A stretch of DNA of 64,000 bases. Origin: Platynereis dumerilii (taxonomy: Eukaryota; Annelida; Polychaeta; Phyllodocida; Nereididae). The stretch is taken from positions 50,088,511-50,152,510 of the forward strand of contig JAPTHN010000003.1 of assembly GCA_026936325.1 (NCBI GenBank). The letters are read 5' to 3'. Both the position numbers and the translations under genes were made by a program. Under the pieces are notes generated by a model. That model was not told where the DNA came from, did not search any database, and saw only the letters and a list, made by a program, of their open reading frames with translations. This document shows, piece by piece, positions 11,930 through 23,925 of the stretch (position 1 is the stretch's first letter; every line of letters starts with the position of its first letter).

Positions 11930-11972
11930 AAGGCGAATTCCTGTAATTTTTTAAATTACAGGAATTCGCCTT
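11930..11972. repeat. Perfect 20-bp hairpin with 3-nt loop, plus a direct copy
   Basis: AAGGCGAATTCCTGTAATTT at 11930-11949 is followed after TTT by its exact reverse complement at 11953-11972. A direct copy of the left arm lies at 11897-11916. All lie inside hAT copy 1. Confidence 0.95.
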
Positions 11973-12465
11973 GAGGCTAACATTATTTCAGCTAAAATGG
12001 GCCTAAACATAATTGACATAATCGTTTCTCCACTTTATATTAGTCACTTATGGTTTTTGTGGTCAAGAGACGACGTCCCATTATTCATTTTGCATTGATT
12101 GCCAATCAAAATAGCTTCAAAGGATGGATGATTGGGCCTTTACATCCTGTATTTATGCACTTGTTGGGCTAATTAGGACAGTCCTGAGGAGGAAGTGGCA
12201 ATGAGGATTATTCAATCTGCCGTCCAACATCGGCCCAGGTGACCCAGGTTAGGGCCGGCTAGAGCTGGATTCGAACCATGGACCAAGCAGCCGTGCAAGT
12301 TGCTTCAATTTAAGGCCATTTTAATTGACACAGTTCACGTTTTATTAACCAAGAAACATAAGTAGTAACCCTCACTGACAGTATTTATTGTTGCTCTATT
12401 TTTTTATCTCAATAATACTTGTATTTCTTTAAATATTGCACAAATTGGGTTCAAAACTGCATAAA

Positions 12466-12600
12466 TGTACTCGTACTCGTACTCGAGTACATTTGAAAGT
12501 ACTCGTACTCGTACTCGAGTACATTCACAAAAAGCTGTACTCGTACTCGTACTCGTACTCGTAGATGTGGCAAGTACTCGTACTCGTACTCAAGTACATT
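12466..12600. repeat. Right subterminal TACTCG array, hAT copy 1
   Basis: Four blocks of ACTCGT hexamers, most ending in a CTCGAGTACATT-like palindrome, matched in order in copy 2 at 40767-40910. Confidence 0.85.
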
Positions 12601-12632
12601 TGCATGTACTCGTGCCCAACCCTGGTATGTGT

Positions 12633-13779
12633 GTCCTGTAGACAGTGAGAAGATGACAGCTTCTTCTCCTAGCCCAGTTTGCTCTCATCTCTGAATAACA
12701 AGCAACTACTATATCCAAGGTAAGAAAGACAATGGGACTATGCAACCCTTTCATATTTGTTTGGGGCACCCACTAATTTGTAAGCAGTACCTTGCGAACA
12801 AGTACGCTGTAAAATAAAATATTTCATTCCTTTTGAGTAACCTGCATACAGGTGCATTCAGTGTAGCCAAGAAATCCTTCAATGTACAATAAGCTGAATC
12901 AAGCATCACAGACCACGCTAAACATATTAGTAATTCAATGCAACACATGACCTGTTCGAAGTCTAGCAATGGCTGGTGGACAACACATTTACATTTCAAA
13001 TTTTGAAAAGCTTTGTATAATAAAGTGATAGTCATCATGTAAGAAAAGAAAATAGTGTCCAGGATGTGCTCTTAATTCCAAAAAAAAGGATCATAATTTT
13101 GAACAAGACAATTTTTGTGTGGCCAGCAATTCAATATGTACACCATTCAAACAAGATCAGTATTACCTCATTTATCAATACCGGCTAATTAGTGCAGACC
13201 GACAACCTTTTGCCCTACATTCTATCTTTTCTGTGATTCAATAAAGGTGAATGATTTAACCAGTGAACTTGCAAAAAATCTTACTTACTCTGGTTCAAAA
13301 TACAAAGGCATTAAAGTTTCGGAAGTCGTTCAGAATCTTGCAAGATTTTTGGTACTTTTTGAATTCTTTCAATTTCTGTTTACCTTTAACCAATGGTCAA
13401 ATTTACCTTGAAGTTATAATATGGAAGATCATAGCTTATTCCAGTATATTTTACAAATAATGCCTTAAATCGTTCACACAGCATGTTGTTGACCTATGCA
13501 CTGGATCTGCTCAGGACATGAATTGTAGTAAATGTGAGTTGAAGACTTTACGGTATTTTAGCCTAAACCTGCAATAATATGTTCCCAAGAAACTACTGGG
13601 AAACCTACAAATGTTGAAAATAAGCTGCTATTTCAGCATAGTATTACAATTGAGGCATCACATAATTATACAATTATGAAGGACTTAATCACTGCTGTGA
13701 AGGCGGCAAATGAAGGTGTTAAGCTTTTTCCATACTTCATTTTTTGGAAATGTCAAATAGTCTGATGAACATTTCCAAG
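12633..13779. other. Non-coding stretch
   Basis: No gene, RNA or element recognised. Confidence 0.5.
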
Positions 13780-13781
13780 TA

Positions 13782-14243
13782 GGCTGCCCCTTACAGATAG
13801 ATATGCAAATTAACCTCTAAGACTGTTGAGGGTGAAATTAAGTAGCACTGCTCCTATCTTAATGTGTATTACAGCCTTTAGACATTAAAATGGCTGATTC
13901 TGACCAAAAATCACAATAAAATCCTTAAATATTGGCAAGATTACCATGGATTTTTATTTTTTTTGCCTAGAAATGCATTTTTGATATTTTCAGACTTATA
14001 AACACTGACATTTTGGGTGATTTGTGCTGTTACAATGATAAGAATAAGAATAGAAACATGTATACTAGACGAAAATGGCCAAAAACGCCCCATTTCAACC
14101 ATGTTATCTTCAGAGCTCTTGAGCACCCTTTAGATATCAATATTTTTTGTTGAAAATTGGCATGGACTTGTATTCAGATATAAGTAACACCATGAAATAC
14201 CAGGTAGTGGGATTTTCAAAACTTTTTCTGAAATGAGGCACCC
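13782..14243 (-). mobile_element. TA-flanked DNA element, copy B (~462 bp)
   Basis: Reverse-oriented relative of 8718-9168. Its right end GAGGCACCC is followed by TA, and TA (13780-13781) precedes its left end. With copy A it forms an inverted pair about 4.6 kb apart around hAT copy 1. Confidence 0.7.
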
Positions 14244-14245
14244 TA

Positions 14246-16395
14246 CTGCCCATAATGCATACTCATCTGTTTTTGCTTGTTTCAACTCACTGACCATTTG
14301 AAAATTGAACCCAGTTTTGTACCCAGAACGTTTCTGGTTGGTTAAGCTCTGTTGAGCTGATGATGGTTGTGACCATTGGTTTGATAAGAGAAATTTCTGA
14401 CAGGTTTTCTCACTCCTTTAATTATCTGAAGGAATCATGCAGGGGTCAGTGGAGGTGGGCTCACAGGTGAGAGAATGCTGAGAGATTAATTGGATAGAAG
14501 AAAGAAGTTTGAAACTTAGAAAAACTTCAGAAAGTAGCAACTTGAAACATTGCATTAGTTCAGTGTGATAGGAAAAAATAACAGAAAAAAGTTCAAAACT
14601 GCACCAAAAACAACCCACTTCTAACAACCAGCAGCCTGAAGTTCAGGGTTTCTCACCAAGAATGTTGTTACAGGTGTTATAAAATTTATACAAAGTTGTT
14701 TTTTGTCCGTGAACTTAACATAAACTTTGTGCATTTCCCAACGTACAAGATTAGATACACTTAAGAATATAGTGTAGTAACTAGTAAAACTTGGCTGCAA
14801 ACTCCTTTTTTTTATGGTTTCAGCTCCATATTTATAGAAATGCATGTATAATTATTATTAATTAGTAAATTCCTACGAAGCTAATGCGTTGGGCCGCATA
14901 ATCAATAAAATTTTAAGAGGATTATTTTGGGTCCCTGGTATTTGAATCCTTGGTATGTATACCCAGACCCTTGTCATCACCATCACTTCCTGTGAACAGC
15001 TAAAGTTGGTGTATCCCCAAAAACATTTCACAAGAAAAATCACAACACCAACTGATGTGACCTATTGATCAAAATAAGACTTAGATATTCATCCCTACCT
15101 ACAACAGTTTCCCTCTGAGTGATACCTGACTCTTATTGGACATATTTCTTCAGGATTGCTGGTCAAGCTTTCTCAAAAACCGGTCTTGTATATTTGGTAA
15201 AAGTTCCGTGAAACAATTGATTTGCACTCTGTAAGCACCACCAAAATTGTAAGCACTAGACTGTGCTGCCTCCTAGTGTAAATTCATTACTCAATGCACC
15301 TCAACCTGCAGTTTAAATGCACCTTATAGCAGCCAGCAGGTAAAGTTCACAGTAAAAGCAAGCTCAAGTTAATTAGGGGGCAGTCCACATACAAATGACT
15401 ATTACCATATTTCATAGAATTAATGATACCATAAATATAGTTTTAACATTAATATTTCCATTTGTACATACCTCAGTGCATTGTTCGTAGAAAATGGATG
15501 CGTTATAGAAGTGGTCCAAGGACCCTATAGATGCAAGCATTGCGCACTATTTTTTAACCTTGCCCTCCACCCACTATTGGTCAACCTACTAAAGGGCAGG
15601 CGGGGTAATTGCCGCCCTCTGTTCTGGCAACCTTGATCGATGCAATATAAGTCTTCCAGATAATGTGGGTTTAAAGTGAATTTATTTGACAACAAACATT
15701 TGATATTCATAATGTTAGTGGTCAGAGTTTTGGTTAGAGTATTTAGGGTGCAGACAGAAATATTAATAAGGTGGGCAGACTGGACCCTGGGTAGTGGGCA
15801 GCTGAAGTTAATTGGGGTTGAGGGGTAATATATAACAGTGTACATGTCCAGGGGGCCATGGTAACTTCAAGTAACTTGTTAGTGGACAATTTATGATACA
15901 TACACTGGCCAGTGACTGGCCAAAAAAGTGACATAAATTCCAAGTGGCACATGGCAATGTTAAGGGTTTTGGTAATGACTCATAATGCTGGCCACCTGAT
16001 GGGTAATACCCTAAACAAACACCAGGGTCACAGTGGCGCCCCCTCACGGGTCAGGTGACCACCAGGGGTCAGGGTGGTCACGTGGTCACAACTGGATCCA
16101 GGTGGCCATTTCAAAAAGAAGCAATGTCTGTGGAAATGTGTGTGTGTGCATCCTCTATGGCCTGTGAAACCAAGGTGGAATGGTTGTGGTGTGGACCTGT
16201 GGTTTCAGTGGGTGGGTTTTGGAACTTGGGGTTCAGGAGATCAAAGACTCTTCATTTACAGCCTGAATAATACAAAATGTAATGTTTCTTCAGTTTTATC
16301 CGAATCGTCAAATTGGATACACCGTACAAAATTTAGCGATAATAATTGACGAAGATAACTGAGATGAGAAAGAAAAGAGAGATTTGGTTAGGAAA
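14246..16395. other. Non-coding stretch
   Basis: Short frames only, with no domain signatures. Around 16020-16100 there are several GGTCA/GGTCAC words, too loose to call a regulatory cluster. Confidence 0.5.
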
Positions 16396-16735
16396 TTTGC
16401 ATTTAATATGGTGATATATAAGATAAGATAAGATAAGATAAGAAAAGATAAGATAAGGTAAGATAAGATAAGATAAGATGAGATTAGAGAAAAGAAAAAA
16501 AAACAAGATCAGACCAGACAATTTTATAAGACATGACTGACAAGATCACATAGAGATAAGATATGAGATACGATCAGACAAGATTAGACAAATCGAGATT
16601 AGACAAGAGATAGGATGAAATAAGACACAATAACCTAAGATAAGAGAAGATGACATAAGATAAGAAAATATAAGATAGATAAGATAAGACAAGGAAAGAT
16701 AAGATAAGATAAGATAAGATAAGATAAGATCTATT
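16396..16735 (+). repeat. Imperfect GATAA pentanucleotide array
   Basis: Two purer blocks (about 16420-16480 and 16683-16730) of AGATA/GATAA units joined by degenerate copies. Each unit carries a GATA core. Confidence 0.9.
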
Positions 16736-18220
16736 TATTATAAAGATAAGATAAGTTAAGATAATATTAGACTCGGTAAGACAACTTAAATTTAAGGCAT
16801 CAAAGTATTAGTAAACCTTTTTTCATTGTTTTTCATGCAATTATGTCTCAAACTATCTCAATCAGAGTTCCAGAAAAATTGGTCTGAGGAAGATACTAAT
16901 TACTATCCAAGTTTGCAACCAGGTGACTGTAGGGCAACCCGGAGGAATGTATAGTCATAGAGATGAGCAAACAAATAGTTTACTCTTAGTTTAGAGCAAA
17001 CAAATGTCAAACTGTTAAGTAATCCTGATTTCTACCATATTACAGGAAGCTCACAGGAAGCTGTGGCTGATGAGCTTAGTTTGAAAGGTTTTGACATACC
17101 CACTGACTGAGTCAGAAAGACTTCCAGAATAATTTGGATTTAGAATAAGAATCTTGGGGATTTTTCAGGTTGCTGTCTGCTACCTCAACAAGTAGTTACA
17201 TTAGATTAGGTCGGTGGCCTGTACCCCTTTTCAAAATCCTGAGCCCTAAGGTCAACATGCTCTGACATGGTTGCATCAAATTGGGGTAAGTTGGGTAAGT
17301 TATGCAGACTGATGGTGCTAGTTTGTTGAGGGCACTTCAAGAGGGGTATAAAGGCACATATCCTGGAAGAATCATAAGAGAATGCAGAATACATCAACTT
17401 GAAAGACTTATTGCATCCTTCACAAGGTGTAGATTTTTAAACTTATTCGTGGAGATTTATGTCATGAAATATATAAAGTATCAGCTTACAAAATGCCGAA
17501 AGTTCTCTTTTCCCCCTCCAATTAAAAAAAAACATTACTTTTTCATTCTATAAATTATTAATGAATATGGTTTTAGTTAAATATATTATTTTGTTTGAAG
17601 GTGGCCCTTTGCAGTTAATAAAGAAAGAATTTCTTTTTAATGTCATTAAGCACCAAATTATGCTATTGATTTTAATATGCAAACAGTTTGCTTGATTTTT
17701 AGTGGCTTTTAGTTGGGGGCATTACTTTTGCAAGGTGTTGTATGAGGGCTTAGGGTTTCAAACAGGTCTTTATGAATAAGGTCAGGAGGTGGGCTAAAAG
17801 GGTAGGGTCAGAAAAAGGGGTACAGGGCAAAAGACGATTCCTGAGAGATAATAGGAAACAGGTTGAGGTCAGCAGGAGCAATGGACAAAATGTGGCAATA
17901 ATGAATAGTGATACAACTGCCCTCTGCTGGTAAACTACTGCAACAACAGGTACAATGAAAAGCTGATGGCACAGGTCTGGGATTGTGTGCTTACAAATAT
18001 ATAGGCCAAACATATAGATATAAACAACATAAGTGGAACTTTGGCTTTGGAATATGCAAGACAAATCATTATTTTGATCATGGAGCAGTTATATATGATT
18101 TCTGTGACAATTGTACAACATTTCTCCAAAACCTTGCACAATCACATTATTAACCATTAAAAATTTTCATCAAATGCATCATCTATGAATACAATTTAAC
18201 TCCTGAACACAAAAAATCAA
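16736..18220. other. Non-coding stretch
   Basis: Nothing recognised. Confidence 0.5.
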
Positions 18221-18225
18221 GTTAC

Positions 18226-18382
18226 CAGTGGCGGATACAGGGGGGGCCTAGGGGGCCCGGGCCCCCCCTAGACCACTTAGATTAATAATAGTATTTTGAA
18301 GAAAATACGCCGCGATGCGGGCCCGCGAATGACGCAACACACCCGGGCCCCCCCTAGATGACCCTGTCTGGATCCGCCACTG
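18226..18382. mobile_element. 157-bp MITE with CAGTGGCGGAT ends
   Basis: Ends CAGTGGCGGATACAGGG and CCCTGTCTGGATCCGCCACTG are inverted repeats. GTTAC flanks both sides (18221-18225 and 18383-18387). If the terminus is read as CCAGTGG the duplication becomes TTA, so the superfamily is ambiguous. The interior has two GGGCCC-rich blocks. Confidence 0.8.
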
Positions 18383-18387
18383 GTTAC

Positions 18388-18720
18388 TTCTAGAAAGTCT
18401 GAAGTTTGTTTTCAGGTCATGGGAGATTACAAAAATCTGAGACTGTTTTCATGAAAATGACACAAAAGAAAGGATGTGACACATCATCACCAACATGCAC
18501 CATCATCATCATCACCAACATCATCAACAGACAGCAGCAGCAGCATCCATGGCTTGCAGACAGGGGGTGGATCTTTCTGGTGACCTCTGACCTCACATGT
18601 CACCCCTCCCAATTATGAACAACATACTTGCAACATATTGCACTTCTGCGTTGGGGTTTGCAACTGCATTTCATAATTGCTAATATTGGTTAAGAGTCTG
18701 TGAGAGGATGAGAGGAACCA
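18388..18720. other. Non-coding stretch with CAT/CAG triplets
   Basis: Short CATCAT and CAGCAG runs near 18500-18545; otherwise nothing. Confidence 0.5.
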
Positions 18721-18725
18721 TATTA

Positions 18726-18818
18726 CACTCTAAAAAAAATCAGACAAAATTGGTTTTTTAGATTCAAAACACCATTTTGAAGCTAAAAACCAATTTTGTC
18801 TCGACATTTTTTAGAGTG
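18726..18818. mobile_element. 93-bp foldback MITE, CACTCTAAAA family
   Basis: TA, then CACTCTAAAAAA, and AGAGTG, then TA. The arms (CAGACAAAATTGGTTTTTTA and its near complement) fold along almost the whole length. Same family as 45953-46141. Confidence 0.85.
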
Positions 18819-18989
18819 TACAACTTGAAATAAAATTTTACCACACCATATCACCAACCATGTGTGCCGAATTCTTGTGAGAAGAATGTATATATATGGA
18901 ACGGTTGTGGAGTTTGAGGAGAACTGGAGTTTCCAAAGGTTCCAACCTTTTCGGACTGACCAGACCGGAACATCCAAGGCTGAGATGGA

Positions 18990-19200
18990 GGCATTAGCTT
19001 CCGAGACTGAGGCCTAGGCCATCAAAATGTGGCCTCGAGGCAGGCCTCTAGGACGATGCCGGTCCCGTGGCCTCCTAGACTGGCCCGAAGACAACCGAGA
19101 CCGAGGCAGGCAAAGGATTTGGCATCCGAAACCGAGCCAAGGCTATCAAAATATGGTCCCGAGGCTGTCCTTGAGGACAAGTCCAGTCTTGATACCTCCA
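18990..19200. repeat. GC-rich diverged tandem duplication (~130 bp)
   Basis: Two diverged units share GCC-ATCAAAAT-TGG, then CCGAGGC, then GAGGAC. Words such as CCGAGACCGAGGC recur. GC-rich against AT-rich surroundings; no protein match. Confidence 0.5.
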
Positions 19201-22200
19201 ACACTGACGATCATCGTTTATTCATGATTTCGTATTATACACTGGAAAACCAGCTCACATCCTGTAAAAGCAGTTAGGCCTACCACTAAAACAAAGATAC
19301 GATGTACCTATTTGTAAAAACAACGGTTTTCTACCGTAAAATAGCAATTTTTCGTATTCATTACGTCAGCCGAACACCATTAATGAGACATAGCTGCATG
19401 TTTTACACTATATGATCATTCAATTCATTGGTAAAGTTGTTATAAAATTTTGTCCAAAATGGGTTACTGATTCGGTCTGGGTTGTTTTCGGGCGCAAAAG
19501 TTAGCAAAGGAAAGACGAAGCGAAATACTGTTACATTATGAACATTATTACATACAAATGTAACATGTGGAAACTTTTTGCTCTCTATTTTGGATGGACA
19601 AGCAATCACTACCACTGATATGGAAGTCTGGAATATATAATTGGCTTGTCAATTCTATAATTTCCATAATTCTGCTGAAAGGAGACTAGACGCTCAACAG
19701 TATGGTTACCATATTAGAGAGTTTACTTACATAAATTTAATACTAAGATTAAAATAATTTCCACTTAGGTATATCCAAAGTAAGTTGAGGTCAGGTTCAG
19801 TTGTAATGATGAGCTGACCTTTCAAGAATATGGTGACTATTCTGATGTGGAGACTTCAATTTCTTAGAACAATTTTGATTATATTAAATATGTTCTTGTT
19901 CTTAATCAATGTTTTGCCAACCAATTTTTGTTAAATAATTCATGACTGTCATGACTCGTACGACAAAACATAACAGGGCCTAAAATGGCTATATTACCCA
20001 ACTTTCAATGTAAATGTTCCTTTTCCAGAATTTCTGACCAGAAATGCCGTCTGCACGGATGTCCCAGAAATGGACCAATTTTTTGAAAACAGGTTTCTAC
20101 TTTTATGGAGTGTAAGGACCACAACTCAAACTCAAACTTGGTGCATTCAAATGTTTGTAACACCCTTAACCCAGTGACCTTGCATCTGGTTGACCTTGGC
20201 AAGGGTAGCTGATGACCTTGACATCTGATGACCTACATTGTTGCCCTTCTTTTAAATAACAGAAGTTGAACCCATGTCTCTTTGTATATATGTCATATTT
20301 TTCCATTTTTTTCTTCCTTACAAATAACCCTGTAGACCTCATAACCCTCTAGACTGACACTGGGCATGCGCATATCTTGTGTCTGCACGTGCATAACAGG
20401 AAACAGACAAAAAGTTCAAGGGGGGGGGGGCTGGTATCTTAAGAGGTAAAAAGACAGGTCTGGGCATGCTTCCTCCTTTTTATGTCCCCAAGCAAGAAGT
20501 AAAAACAGAAAAGCAGGAAATGGTATATAGCATCTTTTGGTGTTTGTATGTCTTCAAAGTAGGGCTATACCATTCAGTTACCAAGGCTTTTCTGTCCCTG
20601 CATGCATGGTCGAAACCCAATCCCTGGTGTCATTAAATGATGACTAGACAAAGACATGTTACGAGTGATCTAATTTTATTTATATTGTTACGAGTTACAC
20701 TTCAAATTATTCAACTGCATTTAGTGATCTGAAAGTCGAAATCACGAAAAGTCAGCATATTTGCCAGGAATGCCATATTTGAAGGTACCATGCCAAAACA
20801 TCCATATCTCAGGTTTTGTTTCTTCTGTACTTTAGCTGGTTTTGCAGAAACACCGTATGCTCAATTATACTTTTTTGGTATGAATAATAAACTCTTCCAC
20901 TTCCTACACAGTATCATATTTATAAAAGTAGAACTACACTCTCAAACAACTACTAGTAAACCTTGACTTTTCACTTTTCCAATTTTTATACTCATGTTTC
21001 TTATACTGTATATTTTTTAACTTTTCAAGGTTATATTTACCTTTTCCTTTTCATCCCACATAAAACTGCATTCTTTGGTCGGTGGTTGTACGTGCCACGT
21101 GGCCTCAAGTGCGCATGCCCACAAGTGTCGTCTGCTTTCAATCAAGAGGACCGGAAGTGCACCTGACCTGTCCTCGTGGCCCCACGTGCTTGCATCTCCT
21201 CAAGTGGAGAGTTCATCCCTGGAAGACTTGGAAGGGCCTGGATCTACTGGGGTTATTTTAGGCTACTGAAGGATGACTCCAGTCTCCAGTGAGGGTAACA
21301 AGGGTTTGAACAACGACAATGTATTTTTTTTTTAAATGCCCAATACAGAAGTTTCGAAAGAGACTTTCCACCGGACACCGAAGAATTATTCTAACAGCAA
21401 CAGAATAAAATTAATAAATGTTATCATGTTTTGGAAATGCTTCATTAATCATTTCAGGAAATATTTCTAAAACTGTGCAACATGGAACTCTATCAAAATC
21501 AAATTATGTTATTACTTCATATAGGAGTGTATGATTGTAAAGCAATCTGTGAGGCTGTAACAGTGGCGGTGTGGTGTCTCTTCAAGGTTAAATTAATGTT
21601 CTAAAATACTATTGAAAAAAGAAGGAAGTATGATTATCTATCATACAATAGGAAGTGCAAGATTGAAGATCAGCAAGAGTAGGCCTATAATCCCTAATCC
21701 CCCACCATACATTATCCTTCCAAGTGGGTCCTTTCAACCTCCTCAGCATAGACAAGATTCATCCAGGCACTTGAGGGAAGGAAACGGACACTAGGGGGAC
21801 CATTGTGCAGCCAAGAGTGACTTCCGGTTGTTAGACCACGTGTGTGTCATCCTGTCTGACCTGCCCATGTGGACCTTATCAGTGCAGTTGGGATAAGGAG
21901 ACTGTGGGTAGTAGGCCTATTTCTGATATGAAATATTTTAAAATGTCGAATTTGGGATCTTCAAGTTTTAAAGTTATACAAAGTTTCTGAATCATGGCCA
22001 TGGTTTTATGCCTGTAACAGTAACTTTCCAAGTATATAGGCCTACATACCCTTACCTTTTCGATGAAATTATGAATACGCACATGGATAAGAGTTTTAAT
22101 AAAATGTGGCATTGCTAACCAAAATAAAAATGAGATAATTTCATGAAATCATTTATTTAACCGAATGGTGTACTCCTTGGAGCTCATGTATCTCCTAAAA

Positions 22201-22651
22201 CTACAAGGCTTAACAGTTTCTATCTAGGCCCTACAGAATTTGATATTCTCTGCCGTGATTTTATTTCTAATTCAACTTTAATAAAATTTAATTAATCATT
22301 ATAGTAATTTAGATAATTTTTTCAGCTTCTGAAGTCAATTGAGAAAAGGTGTACCCAATGGAGATACTATTTGTCCCTACTGTATTCTCTCATCAAATGC
22401 AATGAGAGAGAACACATAATAATTCAAAGACCACTGTCTCTTACATCCTTAGAATTGTATCATATATGAAAGACAGTATTTTATTAACCTTGAAACTTGA
22501 AAGAAGTCCATTTTCTGACAGTTTTGAACGATTTATGAGGTTTATGATTACAATAAATATGCAATGATAATAACTTAGGTTGTTTTTGATGTGTTGTTCC
22601 TAGAATCATTTGAGATAAACAAGAACAGATATGTCAGAAAGTAGCTCGTGT
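19201..22651. other. Gene-free stretch
   Basis: No gene recognised. CACGTG E-box palindromes occur near 21096, 21182 and 21838, and a G-run near 20420. No open frame has a supported domain. Confidence 0.5.
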
Positions 22652-22657
22652 TATATA

Positions 22658-23919
22658 GGGGAACGAGGGGCAAAACCGGCCGCCTAACTTCGAAGGCTCA
22701 CGGCACGAAGGTGGTATATCATGCGAATGCCAAATAAGGTCTGATCCATGAAGAAGTACCAATACCACTTGCTCAAACACAGAAAAGTGCTTTTGTAATA
22801 GTTTCAATTCAAATTTTCCCCTATTTTCGAAAATACAACTTTATCCCGTTTTGTCCCAAGCTTGGGGCAAAATGGAATTTCATATGGGGCAAAATGGGAA
22901 GAAATAAAGTTGCAAAGGTTCTGCAATAAATAAGCTGTTTTGATAATAGCTCAACTAAAAAGCATGTTGACACGAAAATATGCATTAATTCGTGTCATTG
23001 CAATGTGAGAATATTGCAGAATACCAAGAGTAAACATAGCAATAAATTATGAAATCAACATCTCAATACAGGATGCAATTATAGCTGGGGAGTGACGCTA
23101 GTAATTCTACATTTTATGTAATTATGTGACAAATTATTTAACCATAAACATTAGGTTACAAAAGAAATAAGATTAGTTAAATTTTGTGGAAATGTGACAT
23201 TTTTAAGAATATTCACATAACTCTGATTTCCGAGTTTTCTTAATAATTCAATGATTTAAACTGGTATTGGATTTGACTATGCTTTTTGAAAGTTAGTATT
23301 ATTCGTTTCAGTTTCAACAATACAGGGTTTTACCACTAAGCCTAAATCCTCAAGGTATTACTGATGACATGGATTAGATCCACAAATCTCTTGTGATTTT
23401 TTAAAATTTTGCCTGTTATATGACCAGAAAGTGTATCAAATGTCTCGAATGTCATTGTTGAATTGACCCAATATCAAGCTTCAGCCTTTTCTAGGCTGGG
23501 ATTGCTTTTCTGTGCTTCCCATTTTGCCCCGTCATGAGGACTCCATCTTGCCCCAACCATGCAGGGTAGATTAATAATGACCCACTTACAAATTACAAAG
23601 CACCAGACTACATTTTTTTGCTTAATAAGCAAGATTAGTAGTCCTCTTTTAACACTGACTATGAATTATTCGGCTGAGAACATCATTGGAGGTACTACAC
23701 TATTTCCAAAAATTATGATTTATTTAAGAAATTCGATCAAAAACTTCAAATTAACGTAACTGCATACCTGTAACGTTCTCATCAACGAAACTCTCAGGAA
23801 AAGTTGGTCATGTATCCTATTTTATTTTCCAACCGAAAAATTAGAAGACAGGTCAAAACGTTCCAAGAAAACTTAAAAAACCATTTTGCCCCGTCGGTCC
23901 ATTTTGCCCCTCGTTCCCC
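22658..23919. mobile_element. 1.26-kb DNA element with GGGGCAAAATGG-type repeats
   Basis: Starts GGGGAACGAGGGGCAAAA and ends with its reverse complement, TTTTGCCCCTCGTTCCCC. TATATA lies outside both ends, so the target duplication is TA or longer. GGGGCAAAATGG-like words recur inside near both ends (22674, 22864, 22886 in one sense; 23519, 23880, 23898 in the other). No transposase frame; probably non-autonomous and Tc1/mariner- or pogo-like. Confidence 0.8.
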
Positions 23920-23925
23920 TATATA

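Larger units (their letters stand above)
9923..12624. mobile_element. Non-autonomous hAT element, copy 1 (2.7 kb)
   Basis: Ends are CAGGGTTGGGCACGAGTACA and its reverse complement, typical hAT termini. GTATGTGT occurs on both sides (9915-9922 and 12625-12632), an exact 8-bp target duplication. Both subterminal regions hold arrays of TACTCG hexamers broken by palindromic CTCGAG (9940-10095 and 12466-12600). The interior matches the element at 37048-40927 over several blocks, for example around CCGCCATTTGCTTTTTTCAC. No transposase frame is visible. It also carries an ATCT microsatellite and a 20-bp hairpin absent from copy 2. Confidence 0.9.
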
